Below are positions 20,115 to 28,258 of a DNA stretch of 64,000 bases, piece after piece (position 1 is the first letter of the stretch; the number at the start of each line of letters is the position of its first letter). Under the pieces are notes generated by a model. It worked only from the letters and a program-made list of their open reading frames with translations. It was not told the DNA's origin and ran no database searches. Source of the stretch: Pseudonocardiales bacterium. GTDB lineage: Bacteria; Actinomycetota; Actinomycetes; Mycobacteriales; QHCD01. The translations under genes and the position numbers were made by a program. The stretch covers positions 1 to 64,000 of the forward strand of contig QHCD01000031.1 of assembly GCA_003244255.1 (NCBI GenBank), given 5' to 3'.

Positions 20115-21224
20115 ATGATGCGCAACCTGCGGTTCGTCGGCGTCGCGGAAGACGGCCGCCACCTGCTGGTGCGAGCCACTGGCGACGGCGAGGAATCCGG
20201 TGAGCAGTTCCTGCTGCCGATCGACGACCGGCTGCAGGCTGCGGCCCGTGGCGACCGGAGCCGGCTCGGCCAGATCGAGATCGAGCTGGAGAGCTCGCTG
20301 CGGCCCCGCGAGATCCAGGCCCGGATCCGCGGCGGTGAGTCGGTCGAGGAGGTCGCCGCGGCAGCCGGGGTCTCGGTGGAACGGGTGATGCGCTTCGCCC
20401 ATCCGGTGATCGCCGAACGCGACCAGGTCTGCATCGAGGCGCGCCGCACCCGCATCCGGCGGGGCGAGTCCGCGCCCCGGCTCGGCGCCCAGGTGGATGA
20501 TCGGCTGCTTCGCAGGGGCGTCGATCCCGCCCGGTCGGACTGGGACGCCTATCGCCGCGACGACGGTTCGTGGTGGCTCACCCTGTCCTGGCCGCAGAAG
20601 GTGTCGGGCAGGACGGCTAGGCAGACCATGCGGGCACAGTGGAGCTTCGATCTCGGTGCGCGCACCCTCACGCCCGCCGACGACCTGGCGGCGGAACTGC
20701 AGGCCGAGGAACCACGGCGCCGGTCGGTCGCGAGCGTGCCGTTCGTGCCCGAGGACACCGATCCGCCCGCGGCCGACGCCGCCGAGCATGTCGGCACGCA
20801 GGCTGCCCCCGCGGTCGCGGGGGACGATAGCGACGAGCGACCGGCCGGGCGGCGCCGTGGTCGGCTGCGCAGCCGGCGCCGGCACCCGGAATCGGCCCCC
20901 GATCCTGACGAGCAGCACCGGCCGGCGGCGCCGGAAGACCCCGGCGCGGCGCCGGCTGATGTGGGTGCGGCGCCGGCTGAGGCGGGTCCGGCGCCGGCTG
21001 ATGTGGGTGCGGCGCCGGCTGAGGCGGGTCCGGCGCGAGCCGAGCAGCCGACCGGCCAGAGTGCCCCGGTCGGCCCGGTGCGACCGGCGCAGGAGCCGCC
21101 TGTTCCCGAGCGGCTGGCGCCCGGCGAAACACCTGCCGATCAGCCGGGAGCCACCAAGCGCGGCCGGCGACCCAGCGTGCCGTCGTGGGACGACATCCTG
21201 TTCGGTACCAGAGGCCACCGCTAG
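20115..21224 (+). CDS. sepH: Septation protein SepH (DUF3071 family)
   Basis: A 369-residue cytoplasmic cell-division protein. SepH binds FtsZ and promotes its assembly in Actinobacteria. The N-terminal DUF3071 domain covers about 1-190, with the start MRNLRFVGVAEDGRHLLV and a helix-turn-helix-like segment SVEEVAAAAGVSVERVMRFA. The C-terminal half is a disordered Ala/Pro/Glu-rich linker with two 14-residue repeats and a conserved end RRPSVPSWDDILFG. It follows serC by 112 bases, as in mycobacteria. Confidence 0.93.
   Translation: MMRNLRFVGVAEDGRHLLVRATGDGEESGEQFLLPIDDRLQAAARGDRSRLGQIEIELESSLRPREIQARIRGGESVEEVAAAAGVSVERVMRFAHPVIAERDQVCIEARRTRIRRGESAPRLGAQVDDRLLRRGVDPARSDWDAYRRDDGSWWLTLSWPQKVSGRTARQTMRAQWSFDLGARTLTPADDLAAELQAEEPRRRSVASVPFVPEDTDPPAADAAEHVGTQAAPAVAGDDSDERPAGRRRGRLRSRRRHPESAPDPDEQHRPAAPEDPGAAPADVGAAPAEAGPAPADVGAAPAEAGPARAEQPTGQSAPVGPVRPAQEPPVPERLAPGETPADQPGATKRGRRPSVPSWDDILFGTRGHR
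20949..21032 (+). repeat. Tandem 42-bp repeat inside sepH
   Basis: Two copies of a 42-bp unit encoding APADVGAAPAEAGP in the disordered linker of SepH. The unit itself contains a partial internal duplication (GCGCCGGCTGA). The copies are identical, so the duplication is recent or kept uniform. Confidence 0.85.
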
Positions 21225-21349
21225 CGAGACCGGCCGGCCGCGCCCTGCGGGGCCATGGTCACCGAGCCCGCCACCAAGGCGTGGTGCGGTTCACCCGTCG
21301 AGATAATCGAATGAGGGGAACCGTTCGCAACGGTAAGCTTCGGCATGCA

Positions 21350-23173
21350 ATGAATCCCGCCGCCTCCGGCTCGCATGCCGGCATCGTGACGTCGCGCACC
21401 CACTCGCTGTGGCGGCTACGAACGTACGTGCGGCCATACCGCTGGCAACTGATGGCGATGACCGCCGCCGCGATGCTCGCCAGCGTGGCGCAGATCGCCG
21501 TGCCGCTGCTGACCAAGAGGATCGTCGACGGGCCGATCGCGCATGGTCAGCGCGGCGAGGTCCTGCCGTTGGGACTGCTGGCGCTGCTGTTCGGCGTCGC
21601 CGAAGCCGTGCTCGTCTTCCTGCGGCGGTGGGGTTCGCAGAACTCATCGCTCGGGGTCGAGACCGACATCCGGCGCGACCTCTACCGGCACCTGCAGCGG
21701 CTACCCATCGCGTTCCACGACCGCTGGCAATCCGGGCAGCTGTTGTCGCGCGCGACCAGCGACCTGTCCACCATCCGGCGCTTCATCGGCTTCGGGCTGG
21801 TGTTCCTCGTCGTGAACGCCGCGACGTTCGTCCTCGTCGCGGCAATGCTGATCGTGGTGTACCCGCTGCTGGGGATCCTCGTCGCGGTCTCGGCGATCCC
21901 GCTGATGTGGGTGCTGCTCAAGCTCGAGCGGCGGTACAAGGTACAGGCCCGCCGGGTACAGGATCAGCAGGGCGAGATCGCCACCGCCGTCGAGGAGTCG
22001 GCGCAGGGCATCCGCGTCGTCAAGGCGTTCGGACGTCGGCAGCTGGTCTACGACCGCTTCGACCATCAGGCGACCCGGCTGCAGCGCGACGCCGTCGCCA
22101 AGGTGCACACCCTGGCGCTGCTGTGGGCGATCGCCGAGTTGCATCCCCAGATCGTTCTCGCCGTGATCGTGCTCGTCGGCTCGATCGCCGTCGCGCACGG
22201 CGTGCTGACCCTCGGCACGATGATCGCGTTCGTCTCCCTGTTCCTGCTGCTCATCTGGCCGATCGAGTCGATGGGCTACCTGCTGGCGAACGCGCAAGAG
22301 GCGCTGTCGGCCGCCGACCGCTTCTACGAGCTCCTCGACGCGCCGGTGACCATCAGCGACACCGACGGCGCGATCGCACCGGTTTCGCCGGCCGGCCGGG
22401 TGGTGTTCGAGAACGTCGGCTTCTGCTACCCCGACTCGACGACGAAGGTGCTGCACGACGTCAACCTGGCGATCGAACCGGGCGAAACGGTCGCGCTGGT
22501 CGGCGCCGTCGGAACCGGCAAGAGCACCCTGACCGGGCTCGTCACGAGGCTCTACGACGTCACGTCCGGCCGGATCACCATCGACGGCGTGGACATCCGA
22601 GACATGCCGATGGCGACGCTGCGGACGATTGTCGCGACGGCGTTCGAGGAGCCGATCCTGTTCTCGGCCAGCGCCAGGGAGAACCTCACCCTCGGCCGAC
22701 CCGACGCCACCGACGACGAGGTGCGTCAGGCGCTGGAGATCGCACAGGCAGAGTTCGTCGACGACCTCCCATGGGGGCTCGACACCCGGCTCGGCGAGCA
22801 GGGCCTCACCCTCTCCGGCGGGCAGCGGCAACGGGTGGCGCTGGCCCGCGCCATCGTCGGCCACCCGCGGGTGCTGGTCCTCGATGACCCGCTGTCGGCG
22901 CTGGACGTCGCAACCGAGGCGCTGGTCGAGGAGGCGCTCCGGCGGGTGCTCGCCGGCACCACCGGTCTCGTCGTCGCGCACCGGCCGTCGACCGTACTGC
23001 TCGCCGACCGGGCCGCGCTGCTGTCCGGCGGCACGATCGTCGCCACCGGCACTCATCACGAGCTGCTCGAGACCGTGCCCGCCTATCGCGCGATCCTGTC
23101 CCAAGAGGTCGGCTCCGACATCGACCCGGGCGTCGACTCGGGGGTCGACTCGGACGTCGGGGTGGCCAGATGA
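21350..23173 (+). CDS. Heterodimeric ABC exporter, subunit with degenerate catalytic glutamate
   Basis: A 607-residue half-transporter fused to an ATPase. Six membrane helices lie at about 30-320, and the ATPase at about 345-590. Walker A is GAVGTGKST, the signature is LSGGQRQR, and Walker B reads VLVLDDPLSALD, with Asp where the catalytic Glu is expected. The H-loop VVAHRPST is present. This pattern is typical of the degenerate subunit of heterodimeric exporters such as TM287/288. The next gene overlaps by four bases (ATGA) and encodes the partner. An in-frame ATG at 21311 is an alternative start. Substrate unknown. Confidence 0.9.
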   Translation: MNPAASGSHAGIVTSRTHSLWRLRTYVRPYRWQLMAMTAAAMLASVAQIAVPLLTKRIVDGPIAHGQRGEVLPLGLLALLFGVAEAVLVFLRRWGSQNSSLGVETDIRRDLYRHLQRLPIAFHDRWQSGQLLSRATSDLSTIRRFIGFGLVFLVVNAATFVLVAAMLIVVYPLLGILVAVSAIPLMWVLLKLERRYKVQARRVQDQQGEIATAVEESAQGIRVVKAFGRRQLVYDRFDHQATRLQRDAVAKVHTLALLWAIAELHPQIVLAVIVLVGSIAVAHGVLTLGTMIAFVSLFLLLIWPIESMGYLLANAQEALSAADRFYELLDAPVTISDTDGAIAPVSPAGRVVFENVGFCYPDSTTKVLHDVNLAIEPGETVALVGAVGTGKSTLTGLVTRLYDVTSGRITIDGVDIRDMPMATLRTIVATAFEEPILFSASARENLTLGRPDATDDEVRQALEIAQAEFVDDLPWGLDTRLGEQGLTLSGGQRQRVALARAIVGHPRVLVLDDPLSALDVATEALVEEALRRVLAGTTGLVVAHRPSTVLLADRAALLSGGTIVATGTHHELLETVPAYRAILSQEVGSDIDPGVDSGVDSDVGVAR

Positions 23174-25026
23174 GCGCGCCGACGACACCCGCGTCGACGC
23201 CGTCGAATCCGCCGGAGGGCCAGCCCTGGCGGGGCGTCGCGGCCGAGGACCGCGACGAGCTCTCCGCCGCCACGGGCATCCGGTTGCGCGAACGGTCGCG
23301 CCGGCTGCTCGCGTCGCTGCTGCGCCCGCATAAGCGCGCGCTGTGGCTGATCGGCGTCATCGTCGTCGTCGACAACGGTGCGGCGATGGCCGGACCCGCG
23401 CTGGTCTCGGTCGGCATCGACCGTGGCATTCCGGCGCTGCGCCGCGGCGACTACACGCCGATCGGCGTCGTCGTCGGCCTGATGGTGTTCTGCGCGCTGC
23501 TCGACGCGGTACTGCGCTACCAGTTCCTGATGCGGGCCGGGCGGATCGGGCAGCTGCTGCTGCTCGACCTGCGGCGCCGCGTGTTCTGGCACTTCCAGAA
23601 ACTGTCGCTGCGCTTCCACGGCCGGTACACCTCGGGCCGGGTCATCTCCCGGCTGACGTCGGATCTCGACGCGCTGCAGGACCTGCTCGACTCCGGGCTC
23701 GACGGCCTGATCACCGCGCTGCTGTCGATCGTGACGATCGGCATCATCCTGCTGGTGCTCGACTGGCCCCTTGCGGTAGTGGCGATGTGCGCGTTCCCGT
23801 TGCTGTGGCTGCTCTCGCACTGGTTCCAGACGCACTCCGCTCTGGCCTATCGCCGTACCCGCGAGGCGGTCGCGCTGCTGATCGTGCAGTTCGTCGAGTC
23901 ACTCGGCGGGATCCGCGCGGTGAAGGCGTTCCGCCGCGAGCCGCGCAACGAGGAGATCTTCGAGGCCCTCAACACCGACTACCGCGATGCCAACTCCCGT
24001 GCCATGAAGCTGATCGCGATCTTCGTTCCCGGCGTCACGCTGCTCGGCAACATCATCATCGCCGTCGTACTGGTCTACGGCAGCTACCGGGTCCTGGGCG
24101 GACACCTCGAGATCGGCGTGCTGATCGCGTTCCTGCTCTACCTGCGCCGGTTCTTCGACCCGCTGCAGGACCTCGCGATGTTCTACAACTCGTTCCAGTC
24201 GGCGAGCGCCGCGCTGGAGAAGCTCTCCGGCGTCCTGGAGGAAGAGCCCGACGTCGCCGAGCCCGCCGCGCCGGCGGCGCTGCCCGCGCCCCGCGGCTCG
24301 GTGCGGTTCGAGCAGGTGCGGTTCGGCTACCGTGACGGCAGCATCGTGCTGCCGCGACTCGACCTCGCGATCCCGGCCGGACAGACCGTCGCGCTGGTCG
24401 GCGCCACCGGCGCGGGCAAGACCACCCTGGCCCGGCTGCTCACCCGGTTCTACGACCCGCCCGAGGGACACGTGCGCCTCGACGGCGTCGACCTGCGCGA
24501 CCTGCCCGAGGACGAGCTGCGCCGGGCCGTCGTCATGGTGACCCAGGAGAGCTTCCTGTTCTCCGGCACCGTCGCCGACAACATCCTGTTCGGGCGCCCC
24601 GACGCCACTCGCGACGACGTCAGCCGGGCAGCGAAGGCGATCGGGGCGCACGAGTTCATCACGGCGCTGCCCGACGGCTATGACACCGACGTGCGCAAGC
24701 GAGGCGGCCGGCTCTCGGCCGGGCAGAAGCAGCTGGTGTCCTTCGCCCGCGCGTTCCTCGCCGACCCCGCCGTGCTGGTCCTCGACGAGGCGACGTCGTC
24801 GCTCGACGTGCCGAGCGAGCGGCTGGTGCAGCGGGCGTTGCGCACGATCCTGGCCGAGCGCACGGCGGTGATCATCGCGCACCGGCTCTCGACGGTGGAG
24901 ATCGCCGACCGGGTGCTGGTGATGGACGCCGGGCGGATCATCGAGGACGGCACACCGGCGGAGCTGATCCGCGGCACCGGCAAGTTCGCCGACCTGCATC
25001 AGGCCTGGGAAGACAGCCTGGTCTGA
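23170..25026 (+). CDS. Heterodimeric ABC exporter, subunit with consensus Walker B
   Basis: A 618-residue half-transporter with about 45 residues of cytoplasmic lead-in (LRERSRRLLASLLRPHKRAL), six membrane helices to about 330, and an ATPase domain from about 375. Walker A is GATGAGKTT, Walker B is VLVLDEATSSLD with the catalytic Glu, and the H-loop is IIAHRLST. The signature is LSAGQKQL rather than LSGGQ. Paired with the upstream subunit, this leaves one consensus ATP site (these Walker motifs with the partner's LSGGQ) and one degenerate site. Likely exports a lipid, peptide or drug. Confidence 0.92.
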   Translation: MSAPTTPASTPSNPPEGQPWRGVAAEDRDELSAATGIRLRERSRRLLASLLRPHKRALWLIGVIVVVDNGAAMAGPALVSVGIDRGIPALRRGDYTPIGVVVGLMVFCALLDAVLRYQFLMRAGRIGQLLLLDLRRRVFWHFQKLSLRFHGRYTSGRVISRLTSDLDALQDLLDSGLDGLITALLSIVTIGIILLVLDWPLAVVAMCAFPLLWLLSHWFQTHSALAYRRTREAVALLIVQFVESLGGIRAVKAFRREPRNEEIFEALNTDYRDANSRAMKLIAIFVPGVTLLGNIIIAVVLVYGSYRVLGGHLEIGVLIAFLLYLRRFFDPLQDLAMFYNSFQSASAALEKLSGVLEEEPDVAEPAAPAALPAPRGSVRFEQVRFGYRDGSIVLPRLDLAIPAGQTVALVGATGAGKTTLARLLTRFYDPPEGHVRLDGVDLRDLPEDELRRAVVMVTQESFLFSGTVADNILFGRPDATRDDVSRAAKAIGAHEFITALPDGYDTDVRKRGGRLSAGQKQLVSFARAFLADPAVLVLDEATSSLDVPSERLVQRALRTILAERTAVIIAHRLSTVEIADRVLVMDAGRIIEDGTPAELIRGTGKFADLHQAWEDSLV

Positions 25027-25047
25027 TCGCCGCGCCGCCGTCCGCCG

Positions 25048-25111
25048 TGTTGATCATGCGCTTTCGGGACGCGACACGCCGTCGTTGCGTCCCAGAAGTG
25101 CATGATCAACA
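25048..25111. repeat. Hairpin repeat, family 1 copy A
   Basis: A 64-bp inverted repeat beginning TGTTGATCAT and ending ATGATCAACA. The arms of about 20 bases pair with a few mismatches. The centre has CGCGACACGCCGT. It lies 21 bases after the ABC exporter and upstream of the permease cluster, so it may act as a terminator between the two units. Confidence 0.9.
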
Positions 25112-25212
25112 TCGCCGGGGTCGCGCGATGCCGCGCGTCGACGCCGGGCCTTCCATCCCGCGCAACATCGGTTTCGTTGCGGCAGCGGCGAAATCTGAGT
25201 AGGTGGCGATGG

Positions 25213-25264
25213 GATAACGATCGGGTAACCGGTGCTGACGCCGCCGCCGCGCGCGGATCACAAT
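25213..25264 (+). promoter_or_regulatory. Candidate activated promoter of permease 1 with tandem direct repeats
   Basis: GATAAC and GGTAAC (25213-25229) are direct repeats with 11-bp phasing, one helical turn, as used by OmpR-type response regulators. Five bases later comes CTGACG (25235-25240), then 18 bases and CACAAT (25259-25264). The same layout precedes permease 2. Sequence pattern only. Confidence 0.38.
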
Positions 25265-25297
25265 CCCGGTACGACGACGGGGAGGCGGCGGCCGCAC

Positions 25298-28084
25298 ATG
25301 CAGGGCACCCGATCGGCGCTGTTGCGGCACGCCGCGCCGGGACCGGCCGACCGGCGCGACGACGTGCGCACCGGCCGATCCGCTGGCGATCGTCGCCCGC
25401 CGCGGCGGCACAGCGGCACCGTGCTGCTGCCACCGTGGACGCGCGCGCCCGGTCTCGGCTTCGGAAACCCGGCGGTTCTGTTCGCGATAGTCGCGGCGAC
25501 GGCGATCCTGGCGTGTGCGGCGTCGTCGGCCGCGCTGTTCCTGTCCTCGTCGTCGTCGAAGGCGCTGCAGCGGCTGATCGCCGCGCGGTGCGAGGACGCC
25601 GCGCTGCCCGACGTGCAGGTGCAGACCCTCGACCCGTACCACAGCGGCCTGGCCGGCCCGTTCGACGCGGCGACGTACGCACGGCTGGACGGCACGGCGC
25701 AGCGGGCCTTCGCCCGGGCCGGGCTGGCGGCACCGGAACGCCGCATGGTCAGCTCCGTGCACGACTTCGAGGGCAGCGTCTATGACCCTGCGTACTACTA
25801 CTACGGCGGCCGAGCGCTCGCCAACGTGACCAAGCTGTCCTCGATCGCCGGCCGGGGCGTCTGGGTCCCGATATCGCTGGTGCGGCTCTACCACCTCTCG
25901 CTCGGCCGGCCGGTGCCTGGCCTCGGCGGGGCGCTCCTCGTCGGCACCTATGCCGACCTGTTCGGCGCGCCGGTCCGCCCCTATTGGTGTTCGCAGACGA
26001 CGCTGTTCAGCCCGCCGAGCTTCGACGCCAACACCGTCAACCGCATCATCCTCGCGACCGACCCGTCGACCTTCACGACACTGAGCCGGGCGGCCCCGGA
26101 CGTGCCCACCCTGTCCTGGCTGGCCGGATCCAACGTGCGCTCCGGCATGACGGCGACGCGCGCCGACCGACTGATCGGGGAGCAACGCGCGGCCCAGGCC
26201 GCCATCGCTGCCCGGGTGCGGACCATTCACCCGGCCGTCACGCGCAGCCCCTACGGCGATGTCCTCACGAATACGGTCCGGACCCTGATCACCCGCGACG
26301 CGAGCGCGCTGCCGGACCTGCGGGCGCGGACGGCGTTGGTCCGGCGCGGGCTGACCGGCCCGGTGGTGCCGGTGGCGATCGGTGGCAGCCTGCTTGCGTT
26401 GCTGCTCGTCGGCGCCGCCGGTTCGTACTGGGTAGAGCGGAGGTTCCGCGAGGTCCGGCTGCTCGCCTCGCGCGGGGTCGGACCAGTGGCGCTGGCGGCC
26501 AAGGCCGCAGCCGAGCTGGCCATCCCCGCCCTGATCGGAACCGTCCTCGGGTTGGGGATCGCCATCGAACTCGTGCGCCTCATCGGCCCGAGTTCCGACC
26601 TCGATCCCGCCGCGCCCTGGCAGGCCGCGCTCACCGCGGGCGTCACCTTCGTCGCCGGCACCCTGCTGCTCGCCGTCGTCGCCGGTGCGCGCGCCAGCGC
26701 ACTGACCGAGGAACGGCACGGAAAGCGGAGCGGATGGATCCGATTCCTGCCGTGGGACGTCGCGATCCTCGCCGCATCGATCGCCCTGTACCTGCGGCTA
26801 CGGGGCGAGAGCGCGATCCACCTGCAGAACGGTGTCGCTCTGGTCAACCTGCTACTGGTCGCGTTCCCGCTGCTGTTCCTCCTCGGCGCGGCCACGGTGC
26901 TGCTGCGCATCACCGCATGGACGCTGCCGCTGCTGCGCAGGCTCGGCGCGCGCCTTCCGACGACCGGCTACTTCGCGCTCAACCGGATCACCGCTGCCGC
27001 GTCCATCTCGGTCACCCTGATCGGAGCCGCCGCGATGCCCGTCGGCGTGCTCGTCTACGCCGGCACGACGACGGCGACATCGCAAACCACCGTCGACGCG
27101 AAAGCGTCGCTCTACGCCGGCGCAAACACAGCCTTGGTGACCCAGGGACAACTGCACGACACGCCTGCCCTGCAACGCGTCGGCACCGCCGTCGCGCGTT
27201 ACTTCAACGGCACGCTCGGCAGCAACGACGCCGAGGTGATAGCGATCGATCCCTCGACCTTCGTCCGCAACGCCTACTGGGACCCCCGGTTCGCCGATCA
27301 GACATTGACCGCCCTGGTCGGCGCGCTCGGGCAGCGTCGCAGCGACGGCGCGGTTCCGGCGATCCTCATTCCCTACCGGTACGACCGGTCGGTGGGCACC
27401 GTCTTGCACCTGGGCCAAACGACCCGTCGCCTGCACATTGTCGCGGTGCCGCGGGCCTTTCCCGGCCTGCACGACCAGTACGCCGACTACGTCGTCGTAG
27501 CCGCCTCACAACTGCGAGCGGTCGACCCCACGGTTGCGCGCCAGTACGAGCTCTGGAGTGACGGCGGCGCGAAGCCGGCCGGCCGGGTACTCGCCGGCCA
27601 GGGTGACGTGTCGCTGGCGACGATCTCGCGTAACGGCGTCATTGATGCCACCAACTACGTCGCGCTCGGCTGGACCTTCGACTATCTGCAGGCCCTCGCC
27701 GTCCTCGTCGGCATCATCGCGCTCGGCGCCCTGCTGCTCTACCTCGGCACCCGACAGCGATCCCGCACGGCGTCCTACGCGCTCGCCCGTCGGATGGGGC
27801 TCTCCCGACGCGCCCATCGCCGCTCCCTCGTGATCGAGCTGTCCGTGCTGCTCGGCGCGGCCTACGTCATGGGCGTCGTGCTCGGCGGGATCGCCGTCGG
27901 CCTCGTCTACCGGCGCCTCGATCCCGATCCCAGCCGGCCGCCGACCGCGCTGCTGACGCTGCCCACGACCGCGGTCATCGGCGCTGGACTCGCCCTGCTG
28001 GCGGCGGCGCTCACGGCGGCCGTTGCCGCTCAGGCGATCTCCGACCGGGCCAACTTCGGCTCCGTGCTGCGCACCGACGCATGA
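25298..28084 (+). CDS. FtsX-like permease 1 of a multi-permease ABC system
   Basis: A 928-residue membrane protein. An Arg-rich cytoplasmic start leads to the shared motif LLPPWTRAPG and a first membrane helix (about 58-80). A large extracytoplasmic domain follows with Cys98 and Cys231, the latter in PYWCSQ. Next comes the first FtsX domain (GGSLLALLLVGAAGSYW, then FREVRLLASRGVGP), several helices, a second extracytoplasmic region, and a second FtsX domain near the end (ARRMGLSRRAHRRSLVIE). About ten helices in all. The partner ATPases are the fifth- and sixth-kilobase neighbours downstream. The ATG at 25298 follows GGGGAGG; a GTG at 25232 would lengthen the start by 22 residues. Cargo unknown. 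Confidence 0.85.
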   Translation: MQGTRSALLRHAAPGPADRRDDVRTGRSAGDRRPPRRHSGTVLLPPWTRAPGLGFGNPAVLFAIVAATAILACAASSAALFLSSSSSKALQRLIAARCEDAALPDVQVQTLDPYHSGLAGPFDAATYARLDGTAQRAFARAGLAAPERRMVSSVHDFEGSVYDPAYYYYGGRALANVTKLSSIAGRGVWVPISLVRLYHLSLGRPVPGLGGALLVGTYADLFGAPVRPYWCSQTTLFSPPSFDANTVNRIILATDPSTFTTLSRAAPDVPTLSWLAGSNVRSGMTATRADRLIGEQRAAQAAIAARVRTIHPAVTRSPYGDVLTNTVRTLITRDASALPDLRARTALVRRGLTGPVVPVAIGGSLLALLLVGAAGSYWVERRFREVRLLASRGVGPVALAAKAAAELAIPALIGTVLGLGIAIELVRLIGPSSDLDPAAPWQAALTAGVTFVAGTLLLAVVAGARASALTEERHGKRSGWIRFLPWDVAILAASIALYLRLRGESAIHLQNGVALVNLLLVAFPLLFLLGAATVLLRITAWTLPLLRRLGARLPTTGYFALNRITAAASISVTLIGAAAMPVGVLVYAGTTTATSQTTVDAKASLYAGANTALVTQGQLHDTPALQRVGTAVARYFNGTLGSNDAEVIAIDPSTFVRNAYWDPRFADQTLTALVGALGQRRSDGAVPAILIPYRYDRSVGTVLHLGQTTRRLHIVAVPRAFPGLHDQYADYVVVAASQLRAVDPTVARQYELWSDGGAKPAGRVLAGQGDVSLATISRNGVIDATNYVALGWTFDYLQALAVLVGIIALGALLLYLGTRQRSRTASYALARRMGLSRRAHRRSLVIELSVLLGAAYVMGVVLGGIAVGLVYRRLDPDPSRPPTALLTLPTTAVIGAGLALLAAALTAAVAAQAISDRANFGSVLRTDA

Positions 28085-28164
28085 GCGCCGTGACCAGCCG
28101 CCCCTGACGCCGGGCCATCTGGCGGATCGGTCACCGGCCCGTTGCACCATCGACCGACCTCCGA

Positions 28165-28216
28165 GGTAACAATCGGATGACTGCATCTCGACCCCGCGCG
28201 GGCGCGCCCGGATAAT
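28165..28216 (+). promoter_or_regulatory. Candidate activated promoter of permease 2 with tandem direct repeats
   Basis: GGTAAC and GATGAC (28165-28181) repeat with 11-bp phasing. The 17-base element matches the one before permease 1 at 13 positions, and all four differences are purine transitions. Six bases later comes TCGACC (28188-28193), 17 bases and GATAAT (28211-28216). Confidence 0.4.
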
Positions 28217-28250
28217 CCCGTAAGGCCTAATCCCGTAGGGCCTAATCCGG
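28213..28250 (+). repeat. Short tandem repeat in the permease 2 leader
   Basis: Two and a half copies of a 15-bp unit, TAATCCCGTAAGGCC, then TAATCCCGTAGGGCC, then TAATCCGG. The array starts within the candidate -10 hexamer and ends just before the ribosome-binding region of the ATG at 28259. Confidence 0.75.
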
Positions 28251-28258
28251 AGAGCGCA

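Noticed and set aside
25048..25111. Integron attC-like sites, because the hairpins have GTTGATC/GATCAAC ends
   Set aside because: attC sites have RYYYAAC on the left and GTTRRRY on the right with two stem boxes; here the ends are the other way round and there is no cassette array or integrase.
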